DNA from: Scatophagus argus
Lineage: Eukaryota; Chordata; Actinopteri; Scatophagidae
Assembly: GCF_020382885.2 (NCBI RefSeq)
Contig: NC_058495.1
Span: 19,388,127 to 19,452,126 of the forward strand
Direction: 5' to 3'
DNA length: 64,000 bases
Shown here: positions 43,509 to 55,860 of the stretch, one piece after another
Position numbering within the stretch: the first letter of the stretch is position 1
How the letters are laid out: every line of letters starts with the position of its first letter
Made by a program: the position numbers and the translations under genes
Notes under the pieces: generated by a model
The model's input: only the letters and a program-made list of their open reading frames with translations
Database searches by the model: none
What the model was told of the DNA's origin: nothing

Positions 43509-46500
43509 CTGGAACAAACACATAGACTCATAATAAGAAAACACACACACAGAAAGACACACACCCACACACGCGAATTGCCTAAGTTCTTAAAACAAGA
43601 AGGAAGAGGGTCAGTGTCCTCAAATGGGAACTACAGAGGAAGCAGAAGTTTTCAGCTCACGACACAACTCTGGAAACTACCTGCCAATAATGAGTGAAGA
43701 AGACACAACTCCAAATATGAAAGCAGCAGGAGGGAACGAAACAGGCAGAAACAGAAAATCGAAAGGATCACATTTCCAAGAAATTAGAACCTCAGTGTTG
43801 TGGGAAAAATAAGATATGCAAAGTGAAGTCCCTTTGCCTCCCTATTGTTTCTATGTGGTTTCTTCCAACACAAATTATGCTTGTCAAACTTGATTGTTTG
43901 TTCTTAGCTGGCTGTACATATTTGTTATTTGAAAGACTTTCAGAGCACTACATCATAGAGAATTGTGAAGTGAGAAGTGAGAATTCAATTCTGCACACAC
44001 AGAAAACTGAAACAGAAAACACAGCTTGCAAAAGTGTCTGCTCGCTTGCTTCACATGAAGCTGAATTGCTCCACTGACCGATTTGTTCAGCACTACTTTG
44101 CATGTGTTTCGTACAGTTCCTCTTTAACTGTTTCTTATGGGGTTTGAACGCAGTCTTTCCTGAGTCATTCTTAATCTGCCCAGAACACCTGGTCCCATCT
44201 ATGCATCTTAAAACAATAAATTAGTGTTGTAGAGTCTTTGGATAAAGCAGTATGAAGCGTCAACGAATGTTTCCCTAAAAGACACAATTATCTAAATATA
44301 AAGCAGTATAAGATGAATATACAGATATAAAATTCCCCGAACATTAACTTAATTTTCACAATACAAGAAAAACAACTTTTTGCACCAGTCAACACTGCTG
44401 CTTTATAATACTTTCAAGTAGTAGTTCCTTGGAAAGGGAGTAATTTTTGTAATTTTATAAACCCTGTGTGTGAGCTGTAAGAAAACAAACATGCAATGAT
44501 CCAAAATTATAACATCAGATCAGATGAGATAAGATAAGAGATAAGATCAGCTGAAAGGAAAACATGTTTTGAAGTAGCAGTCAGTGTCCGTGTGACACCA
44601 CAGAGCCAAACATAAGATGTCAGGAGGACAACCATTTGTCCTGTGTTCTCAGTAAATCAGTGTTCTATAACACCAAACCGTCTCACCGTCCAAACAGCTG
44701 ACACTAGTGTCATTTCCCCACGAGGGACCTTGTCATAACAGATGGCAAAGTGGGAAATTTCTATAACTGAGGGAGCAACCATTCCAGACTCGTATCGTAC
44801 AAAGAAACAGCACTAAAAAAAATCATGCTGATCCTTTCATGTTATCAAGGCTGTTGAGTCATATATCTGCAATGTCAGAGAACAGCCGGAGCAAGAGGGC
44901 ATATTAGGCCTAATTCCCAAAGCAGTAATAAATTCCCACAGAATTCCTCTGCACTGCACTGTTTTTGTGAGCTCCTTTACTTGTAGCTTTAGTCTCTCAA
45001 CCTCATTAACATAATCTTGGTTTAACAGTCATTTCACAAACAAACAGCATCTCCTTCTTACTTATGCAATAATGCTTAGCTGCTCTATAATATTATATTT
45101 CCGTACAGTAATATCTAAAACTAAACGCACAGAGACACGTCCTCATTGAGTGAGTATGAATATGGAGACAAAACTCCTGGACAAGGACATACTGTAGCCT
45201 CCCTGTTTCTACTTAAGTAAGCAATCATTCACAAGGAGACAAGCTTTGTTTGTGTTCACGTTCCCTTTCACACTGCTGAATGTCATGCATTATAAGCTCC
45301 CAAGTGACTGAACCGGCTGCGATACATACACGTATGCTGCTGAGTGACACTCGTAATGTAAGGTTTTGGGGAGATGAAGCAGTAAGAAGTCTCTTACTGT
45401 AGCTGAAACATTTTGGCGGGGGGGCATCATGTCTCTAATTCTCTGTGGTTGTGTTCTTATCATTATGTGGAGGTGCTTAGCAGGGAATAATGTTGTATTA
45501 ATGCGAGTAGCTAAGCATGATTCTTGATATATTGGCTCACTCAGGATGTGTGGTGTGTGGGAAGCGGTGGGGCCCTACAGAAGCAGACTTGTGATCTGAA
45601 GGTCGCAGCATTAATTTCTTAGACAAGCAAGAAAAATCTGGATGGGCAAGTGAATGACTAACTCTGACATCTCCGTCAGGATCTTAAACCCCAAATGCTC
45701 CAAAAGTCAGAAGTTACACAGCAACCAAACAAATGCTATTGTAACAGTTAATTTCTAGGCTACGCACACACACACATTTGCATGAAAATGACATGTGAAT
45801 GTTTTTAACCTAAAACGCATAGGTGAGAAAATGTAAATAGTCCAGTTTAATTTAAAGTTAACTAGCTATCAAAATGGGATGTGAAGTCTTTCATTGACAT
45901 TTTTGGGTCTGACCTACTAACTACTGGTTAAAAGAGGAAGCAGAGCATGGACAGGAAACATTTATCAGTGAAATCGTAAGGTAATATGCGAATAAGAAAA
46001 TGTATTACATGTGCTGGTACCATATTCAAACATCCAATTTCTAACTTCACTTTTCCTGTGCAGAGTTGTGAGGTACATCTTGGACAGGTCAGCAGTGCAT
46101 CACATAGCCGACATACAGACAGACAAGTCATTTTCTAATTCACTGACTTTAAAGCAAACTGGAGCACCTGGATTAAACCCACAAAGTCCATCATCTGACA
46201 TTTCAACACAAAAAAACCCTCCATCCATTTAATTTTCCATTTCAAAATTCTATCCTATTCTAGATCGAAATGTACATACTTTTCAGCAGATTTTTCTGAC
46301 CATACTTAAAAACAGCAAGCATGTTTATTATGTAAATAAAGTGTCTTTGCACAACTTTTGTTCTTGTTATAAGGTCACCATGAAGTTGACCTTTGAGCTT
46401 TTGCATATACAATGTCATCACTTGATCATTTTATCCTTTTAGACATTTGTGTGAAAGAGGACATTTGTAGTAAAGCTACACTAACAAAAAATCCATACTG

Positions 46501-47689
46501 TACATTAGCTACATTTCTACTTCTTTTTGTTAATTATATTTCAGAACTTGTGTTGTGTCTCCACTGGGATGACAATGACATATTTCTGCTGTTGCTGCTG
46601 AAGGCTTCGACTGACCCTGCAAGCCCGTTGGGAATCTAAAGACTAATCTTCTGAGTGGGAGCAGGAGGGTCGGGAAACTATTAGAGCTCTCATGAAACTG
46701 CCCACGCATGCACCCAGACAGACACACAAAAAAACATATTAATGAAAGTTATGGCCAGATGTGAAATACACACAAAGACACTGTTTTTCAGAGTGTATTT
46801 CCGATTTTCTCTCCACTTTACACCCACTCATATTCTCTTATGTACACATACACAGGTTACACATACACACATTGGTACATAGAAAAGAGAGCCTTGTTTC
46901 CCCAGAGAGAGTGGAAAAAATGAGCACATGCAATTGGGGAAGGGGTGGGCAGAGGAAACGAGCAAAAGAGAAGGGAAAAAAATAGAGACAGACAAATCAC
47001 TGGAAGGCAGGCCAGTGGACATGGAGAGCAGAAATCAGACTCAATGATAGTAGCAGATTTGCCTTCATTTGATCCAGCCACAATGAGGTTGACTTGCAGC
47101 AAGATGGATGTTGTTTAAGTGTTTGTCACTAAAGCTTTTGTCTGTGACTGAAAGGACTGACGGTAAAGTACCAGTAAAGCTGGACTACCTGCCTGAGGGG
47201 TATGTGCTGACTTCAGACAAACAAAAGAATTTATTACTTACACGCTAACTGGGAGAAGGCACAACATGCGGAAAACATACTCACAATAGCATGCGAGTAA
47301 CTGAAAGATGCCAATAAATGTCACCTGGCTTGATGTGAAAATTGTTGTTGCCTGTCACATCAGCTCTGATAAAGTTTTAAGTGCTCCTTTACCCAGTTAC
47401 TACAGTAAAGGTTTTCACTGATTGATTGATTGATTGATGCATCAACATTTAATAGTGACAACTAAGCAGTTAATCCTCTGATGAACAGACCAGCAGAACC
47501 ACACATTTAAGCAAGCAGATTATCAGATATAACAAGTCTGATCAAAATATGTCTGCAGAGAACAAGGCGACTGCTCGGCTAGCAGCTTTCTGGAGAACCG
47601 CTCATCCAAACTACTTCACAGGGTGACCAAACTGTAAAAGCCATTAGAACTCATTAGAGAGGTACAGATTTAAGCCTCTCTACAAACAC

Positions 47690-47990
47690 ACTATACAGAC
47701 AAAAGTATTCGAGCACATTTCTTTATTACTGAATTCAGGTGTTTTATGAAGTTGTTTTTCAGAGGTTGGGCACGGCCCTTTGTTTCCATTGAAAGGAAAT
47801 CTTAATGCTTCAGCATACCAAGACATTTTGGACAATGCTATGTTTCCAACTTTGTGGGCTCCATTTGGGGAAGGCCCTTTTCTGTTCCACAGAAACACTC
47901 CAAAATCTTGTGGAAAGCCTTCCCAGAAGAGTGGAAGATGTAATTACTGCAAAGCTGTCTATGTGTTTCGAATGCAACGTCATTAAAGTC
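47690..47990 (+). mobile_element. Internally deleted Tc1-like transposon relic
   Basis: The left end CTATACAGACAAAAGTATTC matches the terminal repeat of a common fish Tc1 family. It is followed by transposase-derived sequence on the plus strand. One block encodes NASAYQDILDNAMFPTLW. It then jumps straight to the C-terminal block containing CTTGTGGAAAGCCTTCCCAG. The central catalytic part is missing and no right terminal repeat is evident. It is a non-coding fossil inside the prkcd 5' intron. Confidence 0.8.
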
Positions 47991-50600
47991 CCTGTTGGCT
48001 TTTGTCTAGTGAAGCTCTTGCCACAATGTAGCGTTGGGCTGCATTTCAACAACTGTTTGCTTTTTTTGTAATCAAATAATTTATCAGCTAAGGACTGTTT
48101 TATTGTTTCATTCAGTTGATTAACTTCAAGAGTAGTAACGATCAATTTAAAAAATAACCTAACCCTAGCAAAAATAGTCAAAATGTAAAAACGCCCATCA
48201 TTAATATTAAGACTGACACACAGACATTCTTTGCTTCATAGTTAGATGTAGATTAGTAGACAACATGTAATGACGGACACCAATCTTCCATTACGCTGCA
48301 TGCATTAAACATGACACAATAACGGAGACAGATGCATGACTGTCTACAACAAACAGACTATCATCACGGTCATGCTCAGTGATCCACCACAAACAAGTCA
48401 AAGTCTTGGTATGTACTGGATTAGTGGAGATGCCACTCATTGGAGGAAGTGAACAGGCAGGTCGAGCAGGTTGGGTAGCTTCTATATGGCAACCTCTCGT
48501 CTACAGGTCTGAACGAAGACAGGTACAATTACATGGAAGACACAAACAAGTCACCTTTACGTAATAAACAAAAAATGTAGCGTCACATTAGCCTTTTGTG
48601 TTATTAAAGACGGCACAGGATAGTGTGTGTCTACAACAGAGTAGTCTCTCGATGCGTTTTAAACTGTAGTCCCTCAGTTTTAGGACAATCCAGAAAGACA
48701 GAGTTCAACCGTGTGGACAAGGTCAACCAACTGATGTTTTTATGGGCAGACAGAGGATTGTTCTTATCCTCTGAACAGTGAAGTCAGTTACCTGACCTCA
48801 GAGCAACTAAGTATGTGTTTCACTTGCCAGAGACTAGGCATAAAACCCCTGAAACAAGCAAGTAGTGACTATGGCTGCAGCACAGGCCTGTTAGAGAATC
48901 ACCAGGAAAGATACCCGCAGGTGTGTCTTAGACTTCAGACAGTCATAAATTGCAAATAAAAAATATTCAACATGATGAATTCGATTCAGCTGAAATTCTG
49001 ACTTTGGCCGAATGGCACTCTCCTTAAACTGTGAGTCTCTGTATTAAAAGGACTACAGTTCCAACACTGTTGATGTGATGTGAATGCAAACACCCTGAAA
49101 TTATACCAGAGAGTGCACTTCAACCCCACAGTCATTATTTAATGTCAAATTAGGTATGTTGGAGTACCAGGAGGCAAATGCAAGAGGAACGTCTCAATGT
49201 CCAAACAGTTTGAGACGGCACAGCATTTTATACTGTATACCTAGAGGTCAAAGGCAACAGAACGTTTTTTTAACAGACATTCAGGAGTAACACTTACGCA
49301 CTGGAAAACAGGCTTTTTTCACAGCAGACATTTTGACTTGTCACAGCAAGAAAGGCACAGGTGTAATAGACAGCAATGATGACAGCTCAGTCACAATTAG
49401 TGTTATTAAGTACTTGCCCACACATGTACAGACATTTTTTGTGTTTTGATCAGTTTTTAAATCACCAGTAAACAGCATTTTTAAAAAAAACTAACAAAAA
49501 AAGAAACAAAAAAGGCCTTTTAAAGTGCACAGGTTTCTGTGTATGCATGCTGATGCTGATTTTGGAAATTATGATGTTCGAATTCAATTTGTGCATGCCC
49601 ATTATTGTTCTGTGTAACATCAACAACAACACCAGTTTGCTTATGTTTTTGCAAGTTCTTTCAGTCAAATCCTCCAATAAGCCATTCCAATGAACCCACC
49701 GGGATCTCACAACTGTTTCACCTAAATGCAGTTTATGAATACTATTGATTACACAGGTGCTTTTGCTGTGGACTGTCAAAATGTCTGGTTTCTGCCGACT
49801 CAAACTGGCAGACATTTCTACCTATCACAGTAAGAAATAAAAAAAAAAAAAATTAACAATGGCTGAATGGCTGTGAGTAAAACCAGTGCCGTTTATACCA
49901 TGACAAGTCAAAATGTCTACGTCAGAAGAACTGATCAAATCCACTTCGAGTCAGCACTTTTGACCTGACTCATTGAATACCTTCACAGATGATTTTAATT
50001 CAGGTAAGATAAGGCACTAAACAAAGGGCGAAATGTGTCAGTATCAGTTATGTCAGTCTCAGTGACAGAGGATTCTGAGAAATGAAAACCAGCCTGACAG
50101 GATTCTAAATAAAGCTATAAGATGAAAAGTGGAACACAGGCAACAGACTAACCTGTTTAGAAAATTTCTGTCGGACTTTCCTGACATTATTAAAAAATAA
50201 TTGTCAGGAGATATTAGGTTTGGGCAAGTGTTAAAAGATTGGACTGGTATAATAAATTTTAGCATTAGGTGTATATGAGATTCTTGCTGATTAGTAAGAG
50301 TGTAGCATTACCAGAATACATCAGGACAGCTGTGGTTTGGTGGTTTCTGGCTCACTTCACACTGATCTGTTGGTGGTTTCAAGCACAACCAGGAAGTTTT
50401 TGACACATTCCACAACTAGATACTGTAATATATTCAGTTATCACCATCAGGAAATATGGACAAATGCGTACAAAGAAAATGAGGAAAATGCACACCATGT
50501 TCGCACCATACATGATCAAAGCAGCCTTTCAATTGAACAATTACACAAACTCTGGTTTCACTGTCCTCCCACTTCGCGTTCCTTCTAAAGTTACTTCAAC

Positions 50601-50654
50601 AGAATTTCATTGCACTTGTAGTATAATGACAATAAAGCTTATTCTGATTCTGAA
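50601..50654 (+). repeat. LINE 3'-tail fragment
   Basis: GAATTTCATTGCACTTGTAG, then ATGACAATAAAGCTTATTCT and GATTCTGA, is the typical 3' terminus of fish L2/Rex1-type elements, here in plus orientation. Confidence 0.6.
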
Positions 50655-51084
50655 GAGACTGTGCTGTTCACAAAATGACAGAAAAATGAGAGGAGCAGCG
50701 ACAGGCTAAGACACAAAGGTCCATAACAGACCCAGAACAGCCTCAATGTATGAAGCTTGGCCTGGTAAATTAGAGCTGAACAAACATGCTCCACATGATT
50801 ATAATGAACCTGAACAAGCATGGTCTGACTCAGCGAGGGGTCATTCGCACCTGAAGCTAATAACCTGTATAGATGTGAATTTAAACATCGATTGCATCAT
50901 GAAACTGCTCTTTACGAAAGCTCAAATAAAAACAGTCCACCCACAGTAGAAACTGAAAAGGGATGTTTGTCACTGTGAAGGCACTGTTAACTGTTGGTGT
51001 CTGCTGGAATACCATTTTCAGAGTATATACTGTCCCTCCATCCTCTAAATTTACCATTTGAAAAATTTTCACAAGGTACAAGGT

Positions 51085-52420
51085 CAACACTCGTCAGTAT
51101 CTGATGAGACCATGCAGGTGACACAACTCCTTCATAAAGAGTGTTGAATAAATCAGGTTGCTGATTGGGGGCCTGTGGAATGTTAGTCCACTTAAGCAGG
51201 ACTCAAACTGCAAGAGTTTCAGGATGATTTAATCCTGATACGCCCTCCTAAATCTGGTCTGGGGCCTTTGTCGGAACCAAAGTCTTTAAATCTTGTAGTG
51301 TGTGTATGTTTGAGAAAAGGGAGAGAAGAAAGTCTGTGAAGTTTCTCCTTAAGTGTGTGATGCAACCTGATTTCAAAATCTGTTAGGATTTCAAAACTCC
51401 TGTAGTGTGAGATGCTGTATATTGGCAGGAACTGGACCATGTTGTCGCACCCATTGCATCCCAAACACACTCAGTGACAGACTGCGGCAATTACATAACT
51501 TATGGACATGACTGGTGAGTATGTTTTCAGCTTCTAGGAACTCTGTACCGAGCCTTGCGAGGGTGAGGGTGTGCATTGTCCACTGCACATGAGGTGATGG
51601 CAGTGGATAAATGGCACAACAATGAGCCTCAGGATCTTTTCATGACATCTCTGTGCATTCAAATTTCCATCGACAGCAATGTACCCGCGTTTGTTGTCCA
51701 CAGTTTATGCCTGCCCATACCATAACTCCACTGCCACAATGGGGCACTTTGGTCACAACAATCAGCAAACTGCTCGCCCACACAACACCATACATGCTGT
51801 CCGTCCTCTGCCTGGCACAATATAAACTGGGATTCTTCAGTAGAGACAACACTTATCCAAAGTACCAAACGATACCAAACGTGAGCGTTTTTCAACTCAA
51901 ATTGGTCACTATGACCTTGCTGAGGATGACAAGCAAGCTAACAAACTTCCCTGAGGTGGTTTCTGACAGGGTGTACAGAAATTCTTTGGCTTTGCATACC
52001 AACTACTGCATTAGATGTGTGGGTGGCTGGTCTCATTGATGAAGCTAGAGGGAAGCCCTGGGCTGCTGGGGTTACACGTGGTCTTCTGCTTATGGTAGTG
52101 AAATGAACATTCAATTCATGGACAACAGCTCTGGTGGACATCCCTGCAGCCAGCATGTCAACCGCACTCTCCCTCAAAACCCGAGACATCTGAGGCACCG
52201 TGTTTTGTGATAAATCTGCACATTTTAGATCAACCAGAGCGTCCACCCATAATTTAGCGCTTTAGCTACTCAAGTGTTGTCAAAATAGCATCACAAATGC
52301 AAGAAATTGCTTTCAAAACAGTTTAAAATGGCTGTAAATCTGTGATGGTGAGACACAAATCTGAAGCGACAAAAACGTAACATCTTTGGTTGAGGCAATA
52401 ACATTTTCCAGTTTTGACAA
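51085..52420 (-). mobile_element. Degenerate Tc1/mariner-like transposon
   Basis: The minus strand carries fragments of a Tc1-like transposase in order. At 52250-52070 is an N-terminal helix-turn-helix part with SRVLRESAVDMLAAGMSTRA. At 51860-51650 is the central part with EESQFILCQAEDGQHVWCCV and VMVWAGINCGQQT. At 51590-51400 are the pieces GTEFLEAEN and HGPVPANIQHL. At 51200-51100 is a C-terminal remnant following GGACTAACATTCCACAGGCC. The frame shifts repeatedly, and a block after the N-terminal helices (CCATAAGCAGAAGACCACGT) is deleted relative to the family. It cannot encode a working enzyme. The boundaries are approximate because I could not fix the terminal repeats. Confidence 0.82.
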
Positions 52421-55400
52421 AAGAAAGCAACTCTCACAAAACCTTCTTTAATCCACAAGTCTTTCACTGAGGCAAGGTGGCATGTATTATTACCGTATTA
52501 ACACTGTCTCAAAAGCACATGAGGTACTTGTGTGCGCACACACACTAATAACCTCGAACAAAGCAGTCTTTAATGAATTTCAGTGGGGACCTGCTTGAAA
52601 AAAAAAATCAAAGCCTTCCTTTCTTTCACTAACCAAGGTTAATGTCTAACACCCCCTGCCCAACTGTGACGTGCCAGCACACACACAGACAGGGGGTTAT
52701 GTCAACAAACAACATATTACAGATGTTGTCTGCGGAGATACCAACACAAAAAACATAAAAATATGCGTTTACTACCTGTCTGTGATGGTGCATTCTCTCC
52801 ATAGCTTTCTTTCACCCGTACACAAACCCGGAGAGCAGGTCAAGTAGGACACGAAAGAAAAGCGAGTGAGACCTGAAGACGAATGGGACCAGAGCTGAGG
52901 TCGCTGGTTCAAGGTCAGAGTCAGACGAATGTCGGTCGTTACACATCTATTCCAGTGATACTGAATGCTTTAATTTCACTATGTGCCTTGAAATGACCTG
53001 AAACCAACTCGATGCAAGCGGTTCATTACTGCTAGATGGATGCTCAAAATGACAGTACACAGCGGGACAAACTTCAGTGTAACTGTTGTGGAGCGGTAAC
53101 CTTTTGTGTTTTTCTTTCTGCTACTCCTGAGTATCAATGAACTCGTTGGCACGGTGTCAAACCTGTCGTACCAACATGGAATGAATCCTACCTCTGTGAG
53201 AGACAGAGACAGAGTGTGTGCTGTGTGTGTGTGAGCGAGTGACTTTTCTCCACATGCATTAAAAGCGGTGTCCATTTCTGCCCAGCTCACAGTTTGTACA
53301 GCCTTGATTCAGATAGACAAAATAGGATCCGAGCCCCGAGCAGGACAGCATAATGTGAAGTGTGTGTGTGTGTGTGAGAGAGAGAGAGTGAGAGGGAGAG
53401 ACAAAAGGCCAAGGACAAGCAGTGAGCCAGCTATATTGTTATATTACAATATTGTTCTAGACTTTCCGATATTACTGCATGATAACAATAATAAAGATTC
53501 ATGAATTACACTTTCCCACAACACCTTACTTTGTTAAATAAAAACAGTTAAATCAAATTTCTCAGCTGCATTAATGTTCAATGTTGTTTCACTACAAACA
53601 ACAGGACAGCTTTGCCTAATAAAGTATTACATTAACATTTCATGATTCAAATCTGTAAATATCTCTTTAAAATAATAAACTCGACTAACTGCTGATGTCA
53701 TGGCTTTTGACTTTTCACTTGCTGTACCTACTGAAGCTTACATGAGTCTGCCACCCTGTCTCAAATTAAACAATCAATTATTTATACACACGAATACAGT
53801 CTAATATCAGTCCAAATGTTGTCTAAATTACAGGAGCCGGTGATGTGTTTATGTGTGTGTTGTACCCTCGAGGGACCGGAGCTGCATGGACAACTCCTCC
53901 TCACTGAGCAGATGTCTCAGCTGTGTTCTCCAAGCAGCACATGAAACCACAAGCCAATATTGACACACCAGTAACTGCAGGCAGATGCAGGTAGATTGTA
54001 TTACCTGCGCTCACAAAGCTGCATTGCCTCCAGAAAGATAACAACAGGATACGGAGTCTTGTCACAAACACAGAACTGTGCTGTAGCGCATGACACAACA
54101 CCTTGGCAAGCAATGGAAAGCATATTTCAAAATAGGAACCCGGGAACCTGGGAAGCTGAATAGTTAACTACTAGGGATTCAGAAGGCTGACTTGTTTACA
54201 GCCATAAGAATGCAGGATAATTTCAACACAGATACTTATTTAGTAATCCTCCTGACAGATGTTAACGTCTTTGTTACCACAAATAGGTTACTGTCGTTGT
54301 GTTTCACACGCGGCCTGTTTCTCAATCAATGTCTTCGCCCTACAAAAAGTCCAATGAGAAAAGGACCTTTGACGTTGAAAGCTCATGGACTTTGGTCTCT
54401 GATGAACAATGCAAACTGGCTCACATACAAGTCAGACCGCAATGTGCCAGGTGCTGCTGTTCATCATCTTCTTGATCTGTGTACTGACCGCGACACTGGC
54501 AGCTTTCGGTATAACCACCCCTGAGACAATAGGACGAAACCTGGATCTGAATGGGAGTAAAGTCAGCTAAATTTATCTACATTTGGACTTAAAAAAATTA
54601 GGATTGTACACATTTTGTGGCTGCATGTACAGTGAATTGAATGTAGCATTGAATACAATATGTGGGCCTCAGCTGTAAATCATTTCTGTCACTCTACCTC
54701 AGTAGGATCATTACATTTACTCTTTAATACACCCTGGATTTAGCCACAGATAACAAAAAATGTAACATCTCTGTCAGTACTTCAGTAACTCAGTACTGAT
54801 TTTTGTGTCGGTTTTGACCACTTCATTTAAACCGTCCCAGTAAAAGGACATTTGAGGGGAGTAGTTCAGGTGTTTCAACGAACAGCTTAACACACTCCCA
54901 AAAGGAAGTCGTCTGTAAATGAGATAAATGAATGTTTCTGTGGTTAGCGTTCACAGTGGTGGTCGTTAGCATAATGAACGCCAACGTTTACCCTCCACTT
55001 TAATTTTCCACAGAGTTAGCTACCCCAAACAGACTGCTCTGTTGCACTAAGATACAGCACTCTGCTCGAGGAATTTATTAAGCACATAAACTGGCTTCTG
55101 GTTGCTGTACTGTATGTCATTTCTACACCATAAGTGGGGACAAGTAAAGATTTGTTAGCGGACCTGCAAGCACTGAAACACGGCTCAACTTATGTAACCG
55201 CAGCACGGCGAGAGAGGGAAACATTCCGCGACAGCAAGTCCTCTCATTTCCAACGCAAGACAGAAGTCCTGTTATTACTTCCACTACCACAACTACTACA
55301 CCACTGATGTCAACCGAGGGTTGCAGTCGAGGCTTTGCTCCAAAAGCAAAGACGGGCGACTCCCGGCAGCCAAGCCGGCAAACAAATGCTGTTGTTTGAA

Positions 55401-55487
55401 CTGTCACACAACACCGAGCGCAAGTTTTTTTTTTCTTCTTCCCAACCGCCAACAAGTTCAACCGCTTCACAAACTGTTTTGACCTAC

Positions 55488-55860
55488 CTCTTCCGCCGAG
55501 CTGCAAACACTCCCGTTGGTCGTGAGATTGTACCCGGCTTGGATTATTTACTTTCTGAAGCACGTTATTTTTCTTTCTTTGTCCCCCGGAGATACGACTT
55601 CAAAATCTTCAGTAATGTTTAAGGAAGTGCTCGAGTCGGCTGCTCTTAATTAAAGCCCTCTCGCTCTCTCTTTCTGATGCTTGTCGCTCCGTGTCTGGCT
55701 CTGTTCTACTGCAGCTGTACGGCAACGCGCGGTGCAGAGGCGTGAACGTGTGACGTCGACCAGGTGAATTCCCCGAGACGCACACACGCGGGCACACACT
55801 CACACGCACGCAGAAGTGAGACTACGCGGTGGTGCAGTGAACTCACAAGTGAAGAAGGGA
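55488..55860 (-). promoter_or_regulatory. prkcd non-coding exon 1 and promoter
   Basis: On the minus strand GGAAGAG is followed by GTAGGT at 55487, a good donor. The DNA from about 55300 to 55820 is CpG-rich with no clear TATA box. TGACGTCG at 55751-55758 is a CRE-like site. Linking this exon to prkcd is inference from orientation and the need for a 5' UTR exon. Confidence 0.5.

Larger units (their letters stand above)
43509..55487 (-). other. Long prkcd 5' UTR intron
   Basis: A 12-kb intron is inferred between the acceptor at 43509 and the donor at 55487. It contains two Tc1-like relics, a LINE tail near 50600 and GATT repeats near 47417. A weak SINE-like patch near 45560 carries GTGATCTGAAGGTCGC. 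I found no coding exon. The position suits intronic enhancers, but none can be named from sequence. Confidence 0.5.

Noticed and set aside
45540-45640. SINE-like patch with GTGATCTGAAGGTCGC
   Set aside because: Only a short internal match to tRNA-derived repeats; no poly-A, no clear ends.
52776-52900. Possible second non-coding prkcd exon ending at an ACAG/GTAGTA donor
   Set aside because: A donor-like site exists near 52775, but no convincing acceptor pairs with it; RNA evidence would be needed.
55123-55563. 146-aa minus-strand open frame
   Set aside because: It overlaps the CpG-rich prkcd promoter and non-coding exon, where long open frames arise by composition; it includes simple Val repeats and no known domain.
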